NCBI RefSeq assembly: GCF_042186555.1 | Contig: NC_133336.1 | Coordinates: forward strand, 35,666,257-35,730,256 | DNA length: 64,000 nt | Source of the DNA: Aquarana catesbeiana | Lineage: Eukaryota > Chordata > Amphibia > Anura > Ranidae | Direction: 5' to 3' | In this document: positions 40,917 through 52,175 of the stretch, in pieces | How positions within the stretch are numbered: position 1 is the first letter of the stretch | Layout of the letters: each line of letters begins with the position of its first letter | Notes under the pieces: generated by a model | The model's database searches: none | What the model saw: only the letters and a program-made list of their open reading frames with translations | Told to the model about the DNA's origin: nothing | Translations under genes and position numbers: made by a program

Positions 40917-42881
40917 ATGGCAAATCGAAGGTACACTAGTGAAGAGGCCTACACGTTTCTGAGTATGACAGATAGTGAAGAGGAAGTCACTCATCTGTCA
41001 AGTTCAGGCTCAGAATACGAACCTGTAGAGGACAGCGGCTCCATGACAGATAGCTCTGACGACGGAGTTGTGGTCCCTGCTAGAGTCAGGCGTACCAGAC
41101 CCCGATCTTCTTCTTCTGTCCTTGAAGTGCAAGAACCGCAGGGCTCTCGTAGGGAGCAGAGAGGTACTAGTGCCGCTACTCCTTCTGGTGAACTGGCAAG
41201 CACCAGCGGCCTAGTACACCCTGGTCGTACATCCAGCACTGCAGTATCACGTGGTGACGTGGCGAGTCCCATAAGTGCAGTTCAAGCTGGCGAGGTGGCA
41301 AGCACAACTAGTGTCCCGCTGCCACCAATAAGACAAAGACAGGCCCGTCGTGCCCATAGTGCCCTTCCTGCTGCATTCGCCAATCCGAATTGGGTACCCA
41401 CCACTTCTGCAGCACCCGTACTTCCCCCTTTCACTGGCCAACCCGGAATTCAGGTGGAAACAGTTGACTTTATGCCACTGGATTTTTATTCACTGTTTTT
41501 CACCGAAGATCTCTATAGATCTATTGTGGACCAAAGCAATTTGTACGCTGGTCAACACATCGCCGCTAATCCCCAGTCCTCCCTTGCCAGAGATTGGAGA
41601 CCAATTACGGTCTCCGAATTTAAGATCTTTCTGGGCCTTTCCCTCAACATGGGCATAACTAAAAAGAGTGAGTTGCGGTCATATTGGTCCACTGACCCAA
41701 TTCACCATATGCCCGTGTTCTCTGCCTCCATGACCAGGGCACGATACGAGCAGATTTTGCGGTTCATGCACTTCAACGACAATGAACTCTGTCGTCCTCG
41801 TGGAGACCCTGCATACGATCGGCTCTACAAAATTCGGCCCCTCGTAAACCACTTCAACCAACGTTTTGCAGACTTGTTTACCCCCCATCAAGTTGTCTGC
41901 GTTGATGAGTCCCTGATTAAGTTTTCTGGCCGCTTGTCCTTCAAACAGTACCTTCCCAGCAAGCGTGCCAGCTACGGGGTCAAGATGTATAAGCTCTGTG
42001 ACAGGGCCACAGGCTATACATGTAGATTTATGGTTTACGAGGGCAAAGATAGTCACGTAGAGCCGATCAACTGCCCTGACTACATAGGAAGCGCTGGCAA
42101 GATAGTGTGGGACTTGGTGTCACCCTTATTCGGAAAGGGGTACCACTTGTACGTGGACAATTATTATACGAGCGTGCCACTTTTTAGTCACTTGTTTGAT
42201 CAGCAGATTGGAGCATGTGGCACCGTGCGACCTAATCGCCGGGGCTTTCCCCAGCGGCTTGTAGAGTCCCGTCTTAGGCTGGGGGAGAGAGCCTGCTTGA
42301 AGTATAATAATTTGCTCGCTATGAAGTGGAGGGATAAGAAGAATGTTTTCGTTCTCACCTCCCTTCATGCAGACACGACGACCCAAATTACTACGGCGAC
42401 TAGTGTTGTGGAGAAACCCCTCTGTGTCCACGAATACAACCTTAATATGGGAGGGGTGGACCTCAACGACCAGTTGTTGGCGCCGTACCTAATTGCCCGT
42501 AAGGCCAGACGCTGGTACAAAAAAGTGTCTGTTTATTTATTTCAATTGGCTTTGCTGAACGCTCATGTGCTATACAGAGCTTCAGGACGGACTGGATCCT
42601 TCCTTAAATTCCAGGAAGAGATCGTCAGAGCCCTTCTGTTTCCAGACGGTGCTCCACCTCACCTTCCCAATCCAAATGCAGTAGGCCGGCTGCATGAGAG
42701 GCATTTTCCTTATGTCCTCGAGAGTACCCCTACCCAACGAGCCCCCCAAAGAAAATGTCGTGTCTGCAGAAAGCGCGGATTTAGGCGTGACACCCGGTAT
42801 TATTGTCCCTCCTGTCCTGGCAATCCTGGTCTTTGCATTGGTGAATGTTTTGAACGCTACCATACACTAGTTGAGTATTAG
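40917..42881 (+). CDS. piggyBac transposase, apparently intact
   Basis: 654 residues from ATG 40917-40919 (the frame is open from a TTG at 40872, which is not a likely start). DDD transposase that would excise and insert TTAA-flanked elements in the nucleus. Residues 1-140: acidic, Ser-rich, disordered. The core carries the three catalytic Asp expected of the family: D330 (CVDES), D414 (VDNYYTS) and D515 (GGVDLND). The C-terminus has a Cys-rich zinc-binding module (Cys614, 617, 630, 633, 640, 644, His649). There is no stop, frameshift or missing motif, and the length is usual for the family. A domesticated host gene is the alternative, but the flanking TTAA ends argue for a transposon. Confidence 0.93.
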   Translation: MANRRYTSEEAYTFLSMTDSEEEVTHLSSSGSEYEPVEDSGSMTDSSDDGVVVPARVRRTRPRSSSSVLEVQEPQGSRREQRGTSAATPSGELASTSGLVHPGRTSSTAVSRGDVASPISAVQAGEVASTTSVPLPPIRQRQARRAHSALPAAFANPNWVPTTSAAPVLPPFTGQPGIQVETVDFMPLDFYSLFFTEDLYRSIVDQSNLYAGQHIAANPQSSLARDWRPITVSEFKIFLGLSLNMGITKKSELRSYWSTDPIHHMPVFSASMTRARYEQILRFMHFNDNELCRPRGDPAYDRLYKIRPLVNHFNQRFADLFTPHQVVCVDESLIKFSGRLSFKQYLPSKRASYGVKMYKLCDRATGYTCRFMVYEGKDSHVEPINCPDYIGSAGKIVWDLVSPLFGKGYHLYVDNYYTSVPLFSHLFDQQIGACGTVRPNRRGFPQRLVESRLRLGERACLKYNNLLAMKWRDKKNVFVLTSLHADTTTQITTATSVVEKPLCVHEYNLNMGGVDLNDQLLAPYLIARKARRWYKKVSVYLFQLALLNAHVLYRASGRTGSFLKFQEEIVRALLFPDGAPPHLPNPNAVGRLHERHFPYVLESTPTQRAPQRKCRVCRKRGFRRDTRYYCPSCPGNPGLCIGECFERYHTLVEY

Positions 42882-43179
42882 CGTAGGGTACAGCACTGCA
42901 CAGACTAGGACACACTTCCACAGGGTCTCCCAAGATGCCATCGCATTTTGAGAGACCCAAACCTGGAACCGTTACAGTTTTAAAAGTTACAGTTATAAAA
43001 AAAAAAAAAAGTAAAAAAAAAAAATACACAAAAAAAATATAAAATAAAAAAACCAAAAATAGTTGTCGTTTTATTGTTCTCTCTCTCTCTCTATTTTCTC
43101 TCTATTGTTCTGCTCTTTTTTACTGTATTCTATTCTGCATTGTTTTATTGTTATGTTTTATCATGTTTGCTTTTCAGGT

Positions 43180-44172
43180 ATGTAATTTTTTTATACTTTG
43201 TTTTTTTTTATTGTTAACCACCTTTGTGTTTTCAGGTACGCCATTCAGCTGCAGCGCGGATTTATTTATCTTGACAGCAACAGCGTTTGCTCCCACGATA
43301 CATAAAGCCGTGACTCCAGCGCTGTCGGAGGTGATTTCACCACCACAGTTACATACTTCAGCATATATGCCGAAGCGTGGGGGCAGAAGTGGGTGGAGGA
43401 GCGATTTGCTCCTGCCTTTTGCGGGAGGATGCCCCCATGCTTCGGCATATATATATTTTAGGTAGGCACAGGTTGCGTTAAATGTTTTATTTTTTACTAT
43501 GGTTTTTTTTTGTATTTGCTTTGCAGGTATGGTAAGTATTACTGTTATACTGTAATGTTACTTTGTTTTTTGTTAACCATCATTTGCTTAGCAGGTACGC
43601 CATTCAGTTGCAGCGCGGATTTATTTATCTTGACAGCAACAGCGTTTGCTCCCACGATACATAAAGCCGTGACTCCAGCGCTGTCGGAGGTGATTTCACC
43701 ACCACAGTTACATACTTCAGCATATATGCCGAAGCGTGGGGGCAGAAGTGGGTGGAGGAGCGATTTGCTCCTGCCTTTTGTGGGAGGATGCCCCCATGCT
43801 TCGGCATATATATATTTTAGGTAGGCACAGGTTGCGTTAAATGTTTTATTTTTTACTATGGTTTTTTTTTTGTATTTGCTTTGCAGGTATGGTAAGTATT
43901 ACTGTTATACTGTAATGTTACTTTGTTTTTTGTTAACCATCATTTGCTTAGCAGGTACGCCATTCAGTTGCAGCGCGGATTTATTTATCTTGACAGCAAC
44001 AGCGTTTGCTCCCACGATACATAAAGCCGTGACTCCAGCGCTGTCGGAGGTGATTTCACCACCACAGTTACATACTTCAGCATATATGCCGAAGCGTGGG
44101 GGCAGTGGGTGGAGGAGCAATTTGCTCCTGCCTTTTGCGGGAGGATGCCCCCATGCTTCGGCATATATAAAT
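43180..44172 (+). repeat. Three tandem ~360-bp repeats with a hairpin
   Basis: The GTACGCCATTCAG anchor occurs at 43236, 43594 and 43954. Units are nearly identical; each contains an inverted pair (ATATGCCGAAGC...GCTTCGGCATAT with GGGGGC/GCCCCC) that could form a stem of over 20 bp. Open frames of ~105 codons in each unit are probably incidental. Confidence 0.93.
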
Positions 44173-45529
44173 GGTGCATGTATGCCCATCATTAGAAGTG
44201 GGTGGATGAAGGGAGGTATTCTAATGGTGGGCATACCCACCGATCAATATCTTTTTTTCGTTCAGCCCACAGGCTGCATGAAAAAAAAGTTTACAATATA
44301 TGCCCAACAAGGACCAGCAACGTACTGGTATGTTGCTGGACTTTGAGTGGTTATACCAGAATGATGCCTGCAGGTTTAGGTATCATCTTGGTATCATTCT
44401 TTTCAGCCAGCGGTCGGCTTTCATGTAAAAGCAATCCTAGTGGCTAATTAGCCTCTAGACTGCTTTTACAAGCAGTGGGAGGAAATGCCCCCCCCCCCAC
44501 CGTCTTCCATGTTTTTCTCTGGCTCTCCTGTCCCAACAGGGAACCTGAGAATGCAGCCAGTGATTCGGCCAGCTGACCATAGAGCTGATCAGAGACCAGA
44601 ATGGCTCCAAACATCTCTATGGCCTAAGAATCCGGAAGCTACGAGCATTTCATGACTTAGATTTCGCCAGATGTAAACAGCGCCATTGGGAAATTGGGAA
44701 AGCATTTTATCACACCGATCTTGGTGTGGTCAGATGCTTTGAGGGCAGAGGAGAGATCTAGGGTCTAATAGACCCCAATTTTTTCAAAAAAGAGTACCTG
44801 TCACTACCTATTGCTATCATAGGGGATATTTACATTCCCTGAGATAACAATAAAAATGATTTAAAAAAAATAAAAATGAAAGGAACAGTTTAAAAATAAG
44901 ATAAAAAATCAAAAAATTAATTAAAAAAAAAAAAAAAAAAAAAAAAGCACCCCTGTCCCCCCCTGCTCTCGCGCAAAGGCGAACGCAAGCGTTGGTCTGG
45001 CGTCAAATGTAAACAGCAATTGCACCATGCATGTGAGGTATCACCGCGAAGGCCAGATCGAGGGCAGTAATTTTAGCAGTAGACCTCCTCTGTAAATCTA
45101 AAGTGGTAACCTGTAAAGGCTTTTAAAGGCTTTTAAAAATGTATTTAGTTTGTCGCCACTGCACGTTTGTGCGCAATTTTAAAACATGTCATGTTTGGTA
45201 TCCATGTACTCGGCCTAAGATCATCTTTTTTATTTCATCAAACATTTGGGCAATATAGTGTGTTTTAGTGCATTAAAATTTAAAAAAGTGTGTTTTTTCC
45301 CCAAAAAATGCGTTTGAAAAATCGCTGCGCAAATACTGTGTGAAAAAAAAAAATGAAACACCCACCATTTTAATCTGTAGGGCATTTGCTTTAAAAAAAT
45401 ATATAATGTTTGGGGGTTCAAAGTAATTTTCTTGCAAAAAAAAATAATTTTTTCATGTAAACAAAAAGTGTCAGAAAGGGCTTTGTCTTCCAGTGGTTAG
45501 AAGAGTGGGTGATGTGTGACATAAGCTTC
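44173..45529. other. AT-rich spacer of the piggyBac element
   Basis: Contains poly-A/T runs (for example 44920-44946) and a C-run near 44488. No gene seen. Confidence 0.55.
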
Positions 45530-48170
45530 TAAATGTTGTGCATAAAATGCCAGGACAGTTCAAAACCCCCCCAAATGACCCCATTTTGGAAAGTAGACAC
45601 CCCAAGCTATTTGCTGAGAGGCATGTTGAGTCCATGGAATATTTTATATTGTGACACAAGTTGCGGGAAAAAGACAAATTATTATTATTTTTTTTTTTTT
45701 TTGCACAAAGTTGTCACTAAATGATATATTGCTCAAACATGCCATGGGAATATGTGAAATTACACCCCAAAATACATTCTGTTGCCTCTCCTGAGTACGG
45801 GGATACCACATGTGTGAGACTTTTTGGGAGCCTAGCCGCGTACAGCACCCCGAAAACCAAGCACCGCCTTCAGGCTTTCTAAGGGCGTAAATTTTTGATT
45901 TCACTCTTCACTGCCTATCACAGTTTCGGAGGCCATGTAATGCCCAGATGGCACAAACACCCCCAAATGACCCCATTTTGGAAAATAGACACCCAAAGCT
46001 ATTTGCTGAGAGGTATAGTGAGTATTTTGCAGACCTCACTTTTTGTCACAAACTTTTGAAAATTGAAAAAAGAAAAAAAAAATACGTTTTTCTTGTCTTT
46101 CTTCATTTTCAAAAACAAATGAGAGCTGCAAAATACTCACCATGCCTCTCAGCAAATAGCTTGGGGTGTCTACTTTCCAAAATGGGGTCATTTTGGGGCG
46201 GTTTTGTGCTATCTTGGCATTTTATGGCCTTCAAAACTGTGATGGGTAGTAAGGAGTGAAATCAAAAATTAACGCTCTTAGAAATCCTGAAGGCGGTGAT
46301 TGGATTTCGGGGCCCCGTATGAAGCTAGGCTCCCAAAAAGTGCCACTCATGTGGTATCCCCGTACTCAGGAGAAGCAGCAGAATGTATTTTGGGGTGTAA
46401 TTCCACATATGCCCATGGCATGTTTGAGCAATATATCATTTAGTGACAACTTTGTGCAAAAAAAAAAAAAAAAAAAATTGTCACTTTCCCGCAACTTGTG
46501 TCAAAATATAAAATATTCCATGTACTCATCATGCCTCTCAGCAAATAGCTTGGGGTGTCTTCTTTCCAAAATGGGGTCATTTGGGGGGGTTTTGTGCCAT
46601 CTGGGCATTTTATGGCCTTCAAAAATGTGATAGGTAGTGATGAGTGAAATCACAACTTTACGCCCTTAGAAATCCTGAAGGCGGTGCTGGGTTTTCGGGG
46701 CCCCGTACGCGGCTAGGCTCCCAAAAAGTCCCACACATGTGGTATCCCCATACTCAGGAGAATCAGCAGAATGTATTTTGGGGTGCAATTCCACATAAGC
46801 CCATAGCCTGTGTGAGCAATATATCATTTAGTGACAACTTTGTGCAAAAAAAAAAAAAAATTGTCACTTTCCCGCAACTTGTGTCAAAAAATAAAATATT
46901 CCATGGACTCAACATGCCTCTCAGCAAATAGCTTGGGGTGTCTACTTTCCAAAATGGGGTCATTTGGGGGGGGGGTTTGTGCCATCTTGGCATTTTATGG
47001 CCTTCAAAGCTGTGATAGGTAGTGAGGAGTAAAATCAAAAATTTATGCCCTTAGAAATCCTGAAGGCGGTGCTTGGTTTTTGGGGCCCCGTACGCGGCTA
47101 GGCTCCCAAAAAGTCCCACACATGTGGTATCCCCGTACTCAGGAGAAGCAGCAGAATGTATTTTGGGGTGTAATTCCACATATGCCCATGGCATGTTTGA
47201 GCAGTATATCATTTAGTGACAACTTTGTGCAAAAAAAAAAAAAAAATTGTCACTTTCCTGCAACTTGTGTCCAAATATAAAATATTCCATGGACTCAACA
47301 TGCCTCTCAGCAAATAGCTTGGGGTGTCTACTTTCCAAAATGGGGTCATTTGGGGGGGGTTTGTGCCATCTTGGCATTTTATGGCCTTCAAAACTGTGAT
47401 AGGTAGTGGGGAGTAAAATCAAAAATGTATGCCCTTTGAAATCCTGAAGGCGGTGCTTGGTTTTCGGGGCCCCGTACGCGGCTAGGCTCCCAAAAAGTCC
47501 CACACATGTGGTATCCCCGTACTCAGGAGAAGCAGCAGAATGTATTTTGGGGTGTAATTCCACATATGCCCATGGCATGTTTGAGCAATATATCATTTAG
47601 TGACAACTTTGTGAAAAAAAAAAAAAAAAAAAAAAAAATTGTCACTTTCCCGCAACTTGTGTCCAAATATAAAATATTCCATGGACTTAACATGCCTCTC
47701 AGCAAATAGCTTGGGGTGTCTACTTTCCAAAATGGGGTCATTTGGGGGGGGTTTGTGCCATCCTGGCATTTTATGGCCTTCAAAACTGTGATAGGTAGTG
47801 AGGAGTAAAATCAAAAATGTATGCCCTTTGAAATCCTGAAGGCGGTGCTTGGTTTTCGGGACCCCGTACGCGGCTGGGCTCCCAAAAAGTCCCACACATT
47901 TGGTATCCCCGTACTCAGGAGAAGCAGCTGAATGTATTTTGGGGTGCAATTCCACATATGCCCATGGCCTGTGTGAGCAATATATCATTTAGTGACAACT
48001 TTTTGTAATTTTTTGTTTTTTTTTTTTGTCATTATTCAATCACTTGGGACAAAAAAAAAAAATATTCAATGGGTTCAACATGCCTCTCAGCAATTTCCTT
48101 GGGGTGTCTACTTTCCAAAATGGGGTCATTTGGGGGGGTTTTGTACTGCCCTGCCATTTTAGCACCTCAT
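45530..48170. repeat. ~390-bp satellite array with an internal inversion
   Basis: The anchor CCCCATTTTGGAAAGTAGAC reads forward near 45580 and 45975, and in reverse near 46170, 46565, 46950, 47335, 47725 and 48115, giving two forward and six reverse units of about 385-395 bp. The switch near 46085 makes a local palindrome. Each unit has a poly-A or poly-T tract of variable length. Single diverged units occur at 20580-20900 and 33973-34095. Confidence 0.9.
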
Positions 48171-48843
48171 GAAATGACATAGACAGTCATAAACTAAAAG
48201 CTGTGTAAATTCCAGAAAATGTACCCTAGTTTGTAGGCGCTATAACTTTTGCGCAAACCAATAAATATACGCTTATTGACATTTTTTTTACCAAAGACAT
48301 GTGGCCGAATACATTTTGGCCTAAATGTATGACTAAAATTGATTTTAATGGATTTTTTTTATAACAAAAAGTAGAAAATATCATTTTTTTTCAAAATTTT
48401 CGGTCTTTTTCCGTTTATAGCGCAAAAAATAAAAGCGGCAGAGGTGATCAAATACCATCAAAATAAAGCTCTATTTGTGGGAAGAAAAGGACGCAAATTT
48501 CGTTTGGGTACAGCATTGCATGACCGCGCAATTAGCAGTTAAAGCGACGCAGTGCCAAATTGTAAAAAGTGCTCTGGTCAGGAAGGGGGTAAATCCTTCC
48601 GGGGCTGAAGTGGTTAACAAAAGTGCAGTTACTCTTTAGGTGAATTCTTTATATATATTTTTATGACATGTGCATTAGTGGGCAAATATGGCCTACTTAT
48701 CCTTCCTACGTAGAGGCTTGCTTACAAAAAACTGTTTCATGCCCTCCCCCCTACACACACTATCTGTGCTGTATTCTAAAAAAACAAAAAACAATCCTTT
48801 TGCACACAAAAAGAAAAATGATTGTGTCCTACAACCTCTAGTA

Positions 48844-49312
48844 CAGGGGTTTCCAAACTTTCTAAACAAGGGGCCAATTTACTGTCCTGCAGACTTTAGG
48901 AGGGCCAGACTGTGGCCATCGGGAGTGGGAAATCTCCCAGCATCAGTTGAAGTTAACAATGCCCCATCGTTGGTGTCATTGTACCCCATTGTTGTTTTTA
49001 TTGATAAGAGTAATGCCCCATCTTTAATGTTATTGGTAGGGATAGTGCCCCATCATTGGAGGAATTGTGTCTCATTGTCGGTGTCATTGGAGGAAATGTG
49101 CTCCATCACTGGTATCATTGGGATAAATAGTGTCCCATCATTGGTGTCATTGGTAAAAAATGTTCCCCATCATTGATGTCATTGGGAGGAACTGTGCCCC
49201 ATTGTTTGGTTTCAGTGAGAGGAATTGTGCCCCTTTGTTGGTGTCAGTGAATGAAACGGTGCCCCAAGGGCCAGATAAAAGCAAGAAAAGGGCCGCAGTT
49301 TGGAGACCACTG
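48844..49312. mobile_element. hAT miniature element with internal minisatellite
   Basis: Ends CAGGGGTTTCCAAAC and (inverted) CAGTGGTCTCCAAAC; 8-bp target duplication CTCTAGTA/CTCTAGTG at 48836-48843 and 49313-49320 (one mismatch). The interior has 32-bp units of the ATTGGTGTCATTG + GCCCCATC type, the complement of those at 10.6 and 16 kb. Confidence 0.9.
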
Positions 49313-49320
49313 CTCTAGTG

Positions 49321-49788
49321 ACACCAAAAGCCGAGCTAAAATTTACGTTCAACCCATCAAAGCTGTACTACATATGGGAGCTCTATGAGTTCTTTCCACT
49401 AATGTCATGAGGATTAAAGAATCCCAAATCTCTGTATCCAAAACTCTTTATTTGGATTCCCCTTTCAGCATTTATACAGAAAGACAAGGGCACTGATGTT
49501 CCAAAATGATGGAAGTTTAACTGGCCCACATAGTATTGTTTACTTACCAATTTCATAAACCGAACCTCTTTTCTGTTTATTTAACTTATGAAAAGTGTTG
49601 TTTTTCAGTTCATTGAACATATACATACAGATACATGATTGCTGCGCTTCTCTTTGCTAATGCACAAAGGTACAATACCTTACATACATTAAAGTCAAGC
49701 AGACATATTGGCAACAAATAATGAAATGTCAAGTAGTTTGCAGTAGGCAGATGATGCAAATCAAACCTCATAGATTTAATGGGTTTTG

Positions 49789-49790
<2 letters not shown>
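49321..49790. other. Unassigned sequence
   Basis: No gene or repeat family recognised. Confidence 0.4.

Positions 49791-49842
<52 letters not shown>
49791..49842. repeat. (TA)n microsatellite
   Basis: About 26 TA units in a row. Confidence 0.97.
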
Positions 49843-49846
<4 letters not shown>

Positions 49847-50529
49847 GAATTGATGCAGTCCCAGAATGTACTTACTATGTTGAATAACCACCATTGTTCG
49901 AGTAGCCTTGGAGATGTACTAATGGAGCATGGGTTATGGTACCTTTAGGCTCATTGTATAGAACACGTCTTTTAAGCACTACTTGTATATGAATCCTTTC
50001 TTTGTAAAAACATTTATAGTGTCCTTGGTTGACGCAAACACCTGCCCCACCACAGAAAATGAGACCTCTGTCCATACTGAAGCAAACCAATACCTGCCAC
50101 TTTCTGTTTTGTGACCAAGCTGACAGTGAGAAGTCACAGGTAGTCAATTGCTTATTAAACCACTTGTCTACTAAGGTGCATTTTAGAAACGTCCTGATTT
50201 TCAAGTGGTTGAAGCAAACTCGCGGCTGCTGCTGCCATGAACTTGGAGTTGTGTTTTTTCAGCCAGTGACGTAAAAGTGATCCCGGCAGCTGTAGATCAC
50301 TTTTACAGTACGGACACGGCACACGCAATTTTGAGTCCTTGCATGTTTGGTATCTTTTTACTTGATGTAACCCTTATCTTTATCTAATCTATTTTACCAT
50401 TTGTGTCGTCATGTTTTTGGGGTCATGTTCGATATGTGCAAAGAGAGATCACACAAGTATAACCTTTTATTAAAAGTAATGACCAATACAGATAAAGAAA
50501 ATATAACAATAATACTACTACTACGGATT
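49843..50529. other. Unassigned sequence
   Basis: No supported gene. A CCGGCAGCTGTAGATCACTT-containing stretch near 50280-50310 has a small inverted repeat with the preceding AAAAGTGATCCCGG. Nothing else. Confidence 0.4.
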
Positions 50530-51300
50530 ATTATTATTATACAGGATTTATATATCGCCAACAGTTTATGCAGCATTTTACAACATGAGGGTAGACAGTA
50601 CAACTACAACACACTTTAAAAACGGTAGGAATCAGAGAGCCCTTCTTGTTAGAGCTTACTATTTAAGAGGGAGAGTCAAGACATACACGAGCTAATAACT
50701 GGCGGGATGTGCTAATGGAGAAAATAAATGTACAGTTAGGTGGGGGCCAGATAGGCTTCTCTGAAGAGATGGGTTTTCAGAGATTGTCGGAAAGTGGACA
50801 AAGTAGGAGATAGTCAGACAGATTGGGGTAGAGAGTTCCAGAGTATGGGAGAGGCTCGGGAGAAGTCTCGGAGGCGAGCATGGGAGGAAGTGACAAGGGA
50901 GCTAGAGAGCAAGAGGTCTTGGGTGGAACGGAGAGAACGATTTGGTTGGTACTTTGAGACCAGGTTAGTGATGTAGCTGGGGGCCAAGTTATGGATGGCT
51001 TTGTAAGTTATGGTTAGTATCTTGAATGTAATTCTTTGGTTGAGTGGCAGCCAGTGGAGGGATTGGCAAAGAGGGGTAGCAGACGCCAAGCGGTTTGTTA
51101 GGTGGATGAGCCTGGCAGCAGCATTCGTAATGGACTGAAACCCTTTTGAAGGTAAGCCAATGAGGGAGAGAGTTGCATTAGTAGAGACGAGAGATGACCA
51201 AGGAGTGGATTAGAAGCTTGTTTGTTAAAGATGCTGTTTCGCCACAGAGTTCCCCCATAAAGGCGTGGCCAGGTAATCAGACCAGACGCATACATGTTGC
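50530..51300 (-). pseudogene. L2/CR1-type LINE fragment
   Basis: A minus-strand frame at 51089-50814 reads SLHWLPLNQRITFKI, then LAPSYITNLV, and ends with a PILWNSLPQSV block, the C-terminal signature of L2/CR1-type reverse transcriptases. It continues in a shifted frame (TFRQSLKTHLF) to about 50740. The 3' side has ATTATTATTATACAGG near 50530, seen again at 54835. 5' parts of the ORF are missing. Confidence 0.78.
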
Positions 51301-51351
51301 ATGATTCAGCTTTGGAGATGAGACTAAATGTTCCAAGTGATAACTATAGTA

Positions 51352-51645
51352 CAGGGGTCTCCAAACATTCTAAACAAAGAGCTGGTTTATTGTCCTTCAG
51401 ACTCTAGGAGGGCCGGGCTTTGGCCAGCGGGAGTGGGAATTTTTATGGCATCAGTGGTAGTAAACATCTGGTATTAGGGGGAGGAATAGTGCCCCGTTAG
51501 TGGTGTCAGTGGGAAAAATGGTGCTCCATTGTTGGTGTCAGATGGCAAAATAGTGTCTCGTATCAATGTTGGTGATAGTACCCCAAGGAATAAAGGCAAG
51601 CAAAGGGCTACATCCGGCCCTCGGGCCACAGTTTGGAGACCACTG
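51352..51645. mobile_element. hAT miniature element
   Basis: CAGGGGTCTCCAAAC at the left and GTTTGGAGACCACTG at the right, same family as 48844-49312. No target duplication visible; the right flank is part of the 102-bp repeat neighbourhood. Confidence 0.82.
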
Positions 51646-51652
51646 TAAGAAA

Positions 51653-51754
51653 ATGTAAGACAAAGACAATTCCATAGCTCAACTCACCAACCAGTCTGCT
51701 GACCAACCAAATTAGCCTGTCTAACCGTCTGTTAAAAGCAGGGGTTTAGTTAGC
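51653..51754. repeat. 102-bp direct repeat, copy 1
   Basis: From ATGTAAGACAAAGAC to TTTAGTTAGC; matches 52074-52175 with one mismatch. Preceded by TGTAAGAAA. Confidence 0.92.
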
Positions 51755-52073
51755 ACACATTTGCAGACGCATGTGAAAGCTGCAAGGCCTCGTCAAGGCA
51801 CCCTGTATTACTTGCAGTCCTAACACTAAATTTATAAGTGTCTCCACAGTGGAAGCACATGCATTAAATGGATAGGTGTGAGACAGGTGAGCCTGGAGGC
51901 GGCCCAAGCCCCCTTAAAGGGACAGGAGCACACTGGACACCCAGCAAGAGCACAATGGCAGCAAAGGTGTCCAGTGTGTCCCTGACCCACATTTACGAAC
52001 AGTAACAAAACACTGGCCACCGCCCACACCCATAACTGGCCTTCACAGTAAGGAGCACATGGAGGGCATATAC

Positions 52074-52175
52074 ATGTAAGACAAAGACAATTCCATAGCT
52101 CAACTCACCAACCAGTCTGCTGACCAACCAAATTAGCCTGTCTAACCGTCTGTTAAAATCAGGGGTTTAGTTAGC
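52074..52175. repeat. 102-bp direct repeat, copy 2
   Basis: Second copy. It is followed by TGTAAGAAAATG, which also precedes copy 1. The 319 bp between copies contain no element I recognise. Confidence 0.92.

Larger units (their letters stand above)
39547..48617 (+). mobile_element. piggyBac element with intact transposase, 9.07 kb
   Basis: TTAA at 39547-39550 and 48614-48617. Left end TTAACCAGTTGCCGACCGCC; right end, inverted, TTAACCACTTCAGCCCCGG, so the extreme termini are only partly alike. Contents: a C-rich 5' leader of 1.37 kb with degenerate repeats, the transposase gene 40917-42881, three 360-bp repeats, an AT-rich spacer, and a ~2.6-kb satellite array. Typical piggyBac elements are much shorter; the extra length is non-coding repeats on the 3' side. 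Confidence 0.87.
36652..48639. mobile_element. TTAA element (28587 family) opened by nested insertions
   Basis: Three pieces, 36652-37008, 38975-39079 and 48618-48639, follow the order of the intact relative at 28587-29378. Left end TTAAAGGATAACTCCATATT; right end, inverted, CTAAAGAGTAACTGCACTTTT, so the last TTAA is now TTAG. The first gap is a Tc1 element; the second holds two TTAA elements, the larger being the piggyBac copy. Confidence 0.85.

Noticed and set aside
43148..44346. Three similar ~105-162-codon open frames
   Set aside because: They repeat with the 360-bp units, run through a hairpin and contain no recognisable domain; probably non-coding.
45948..47988. Many open frames of 60-130 codons in the 390-bp satellite
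   Set aside because: Same phrase in every unit on both strands, with variable poly-A/T tracts that shift the frame.
49791..49842. Possible replication or matrix-attachment signal in the TA run
   Set aside because: A plain dinucleotide microsatellite; nothing else supports a function.
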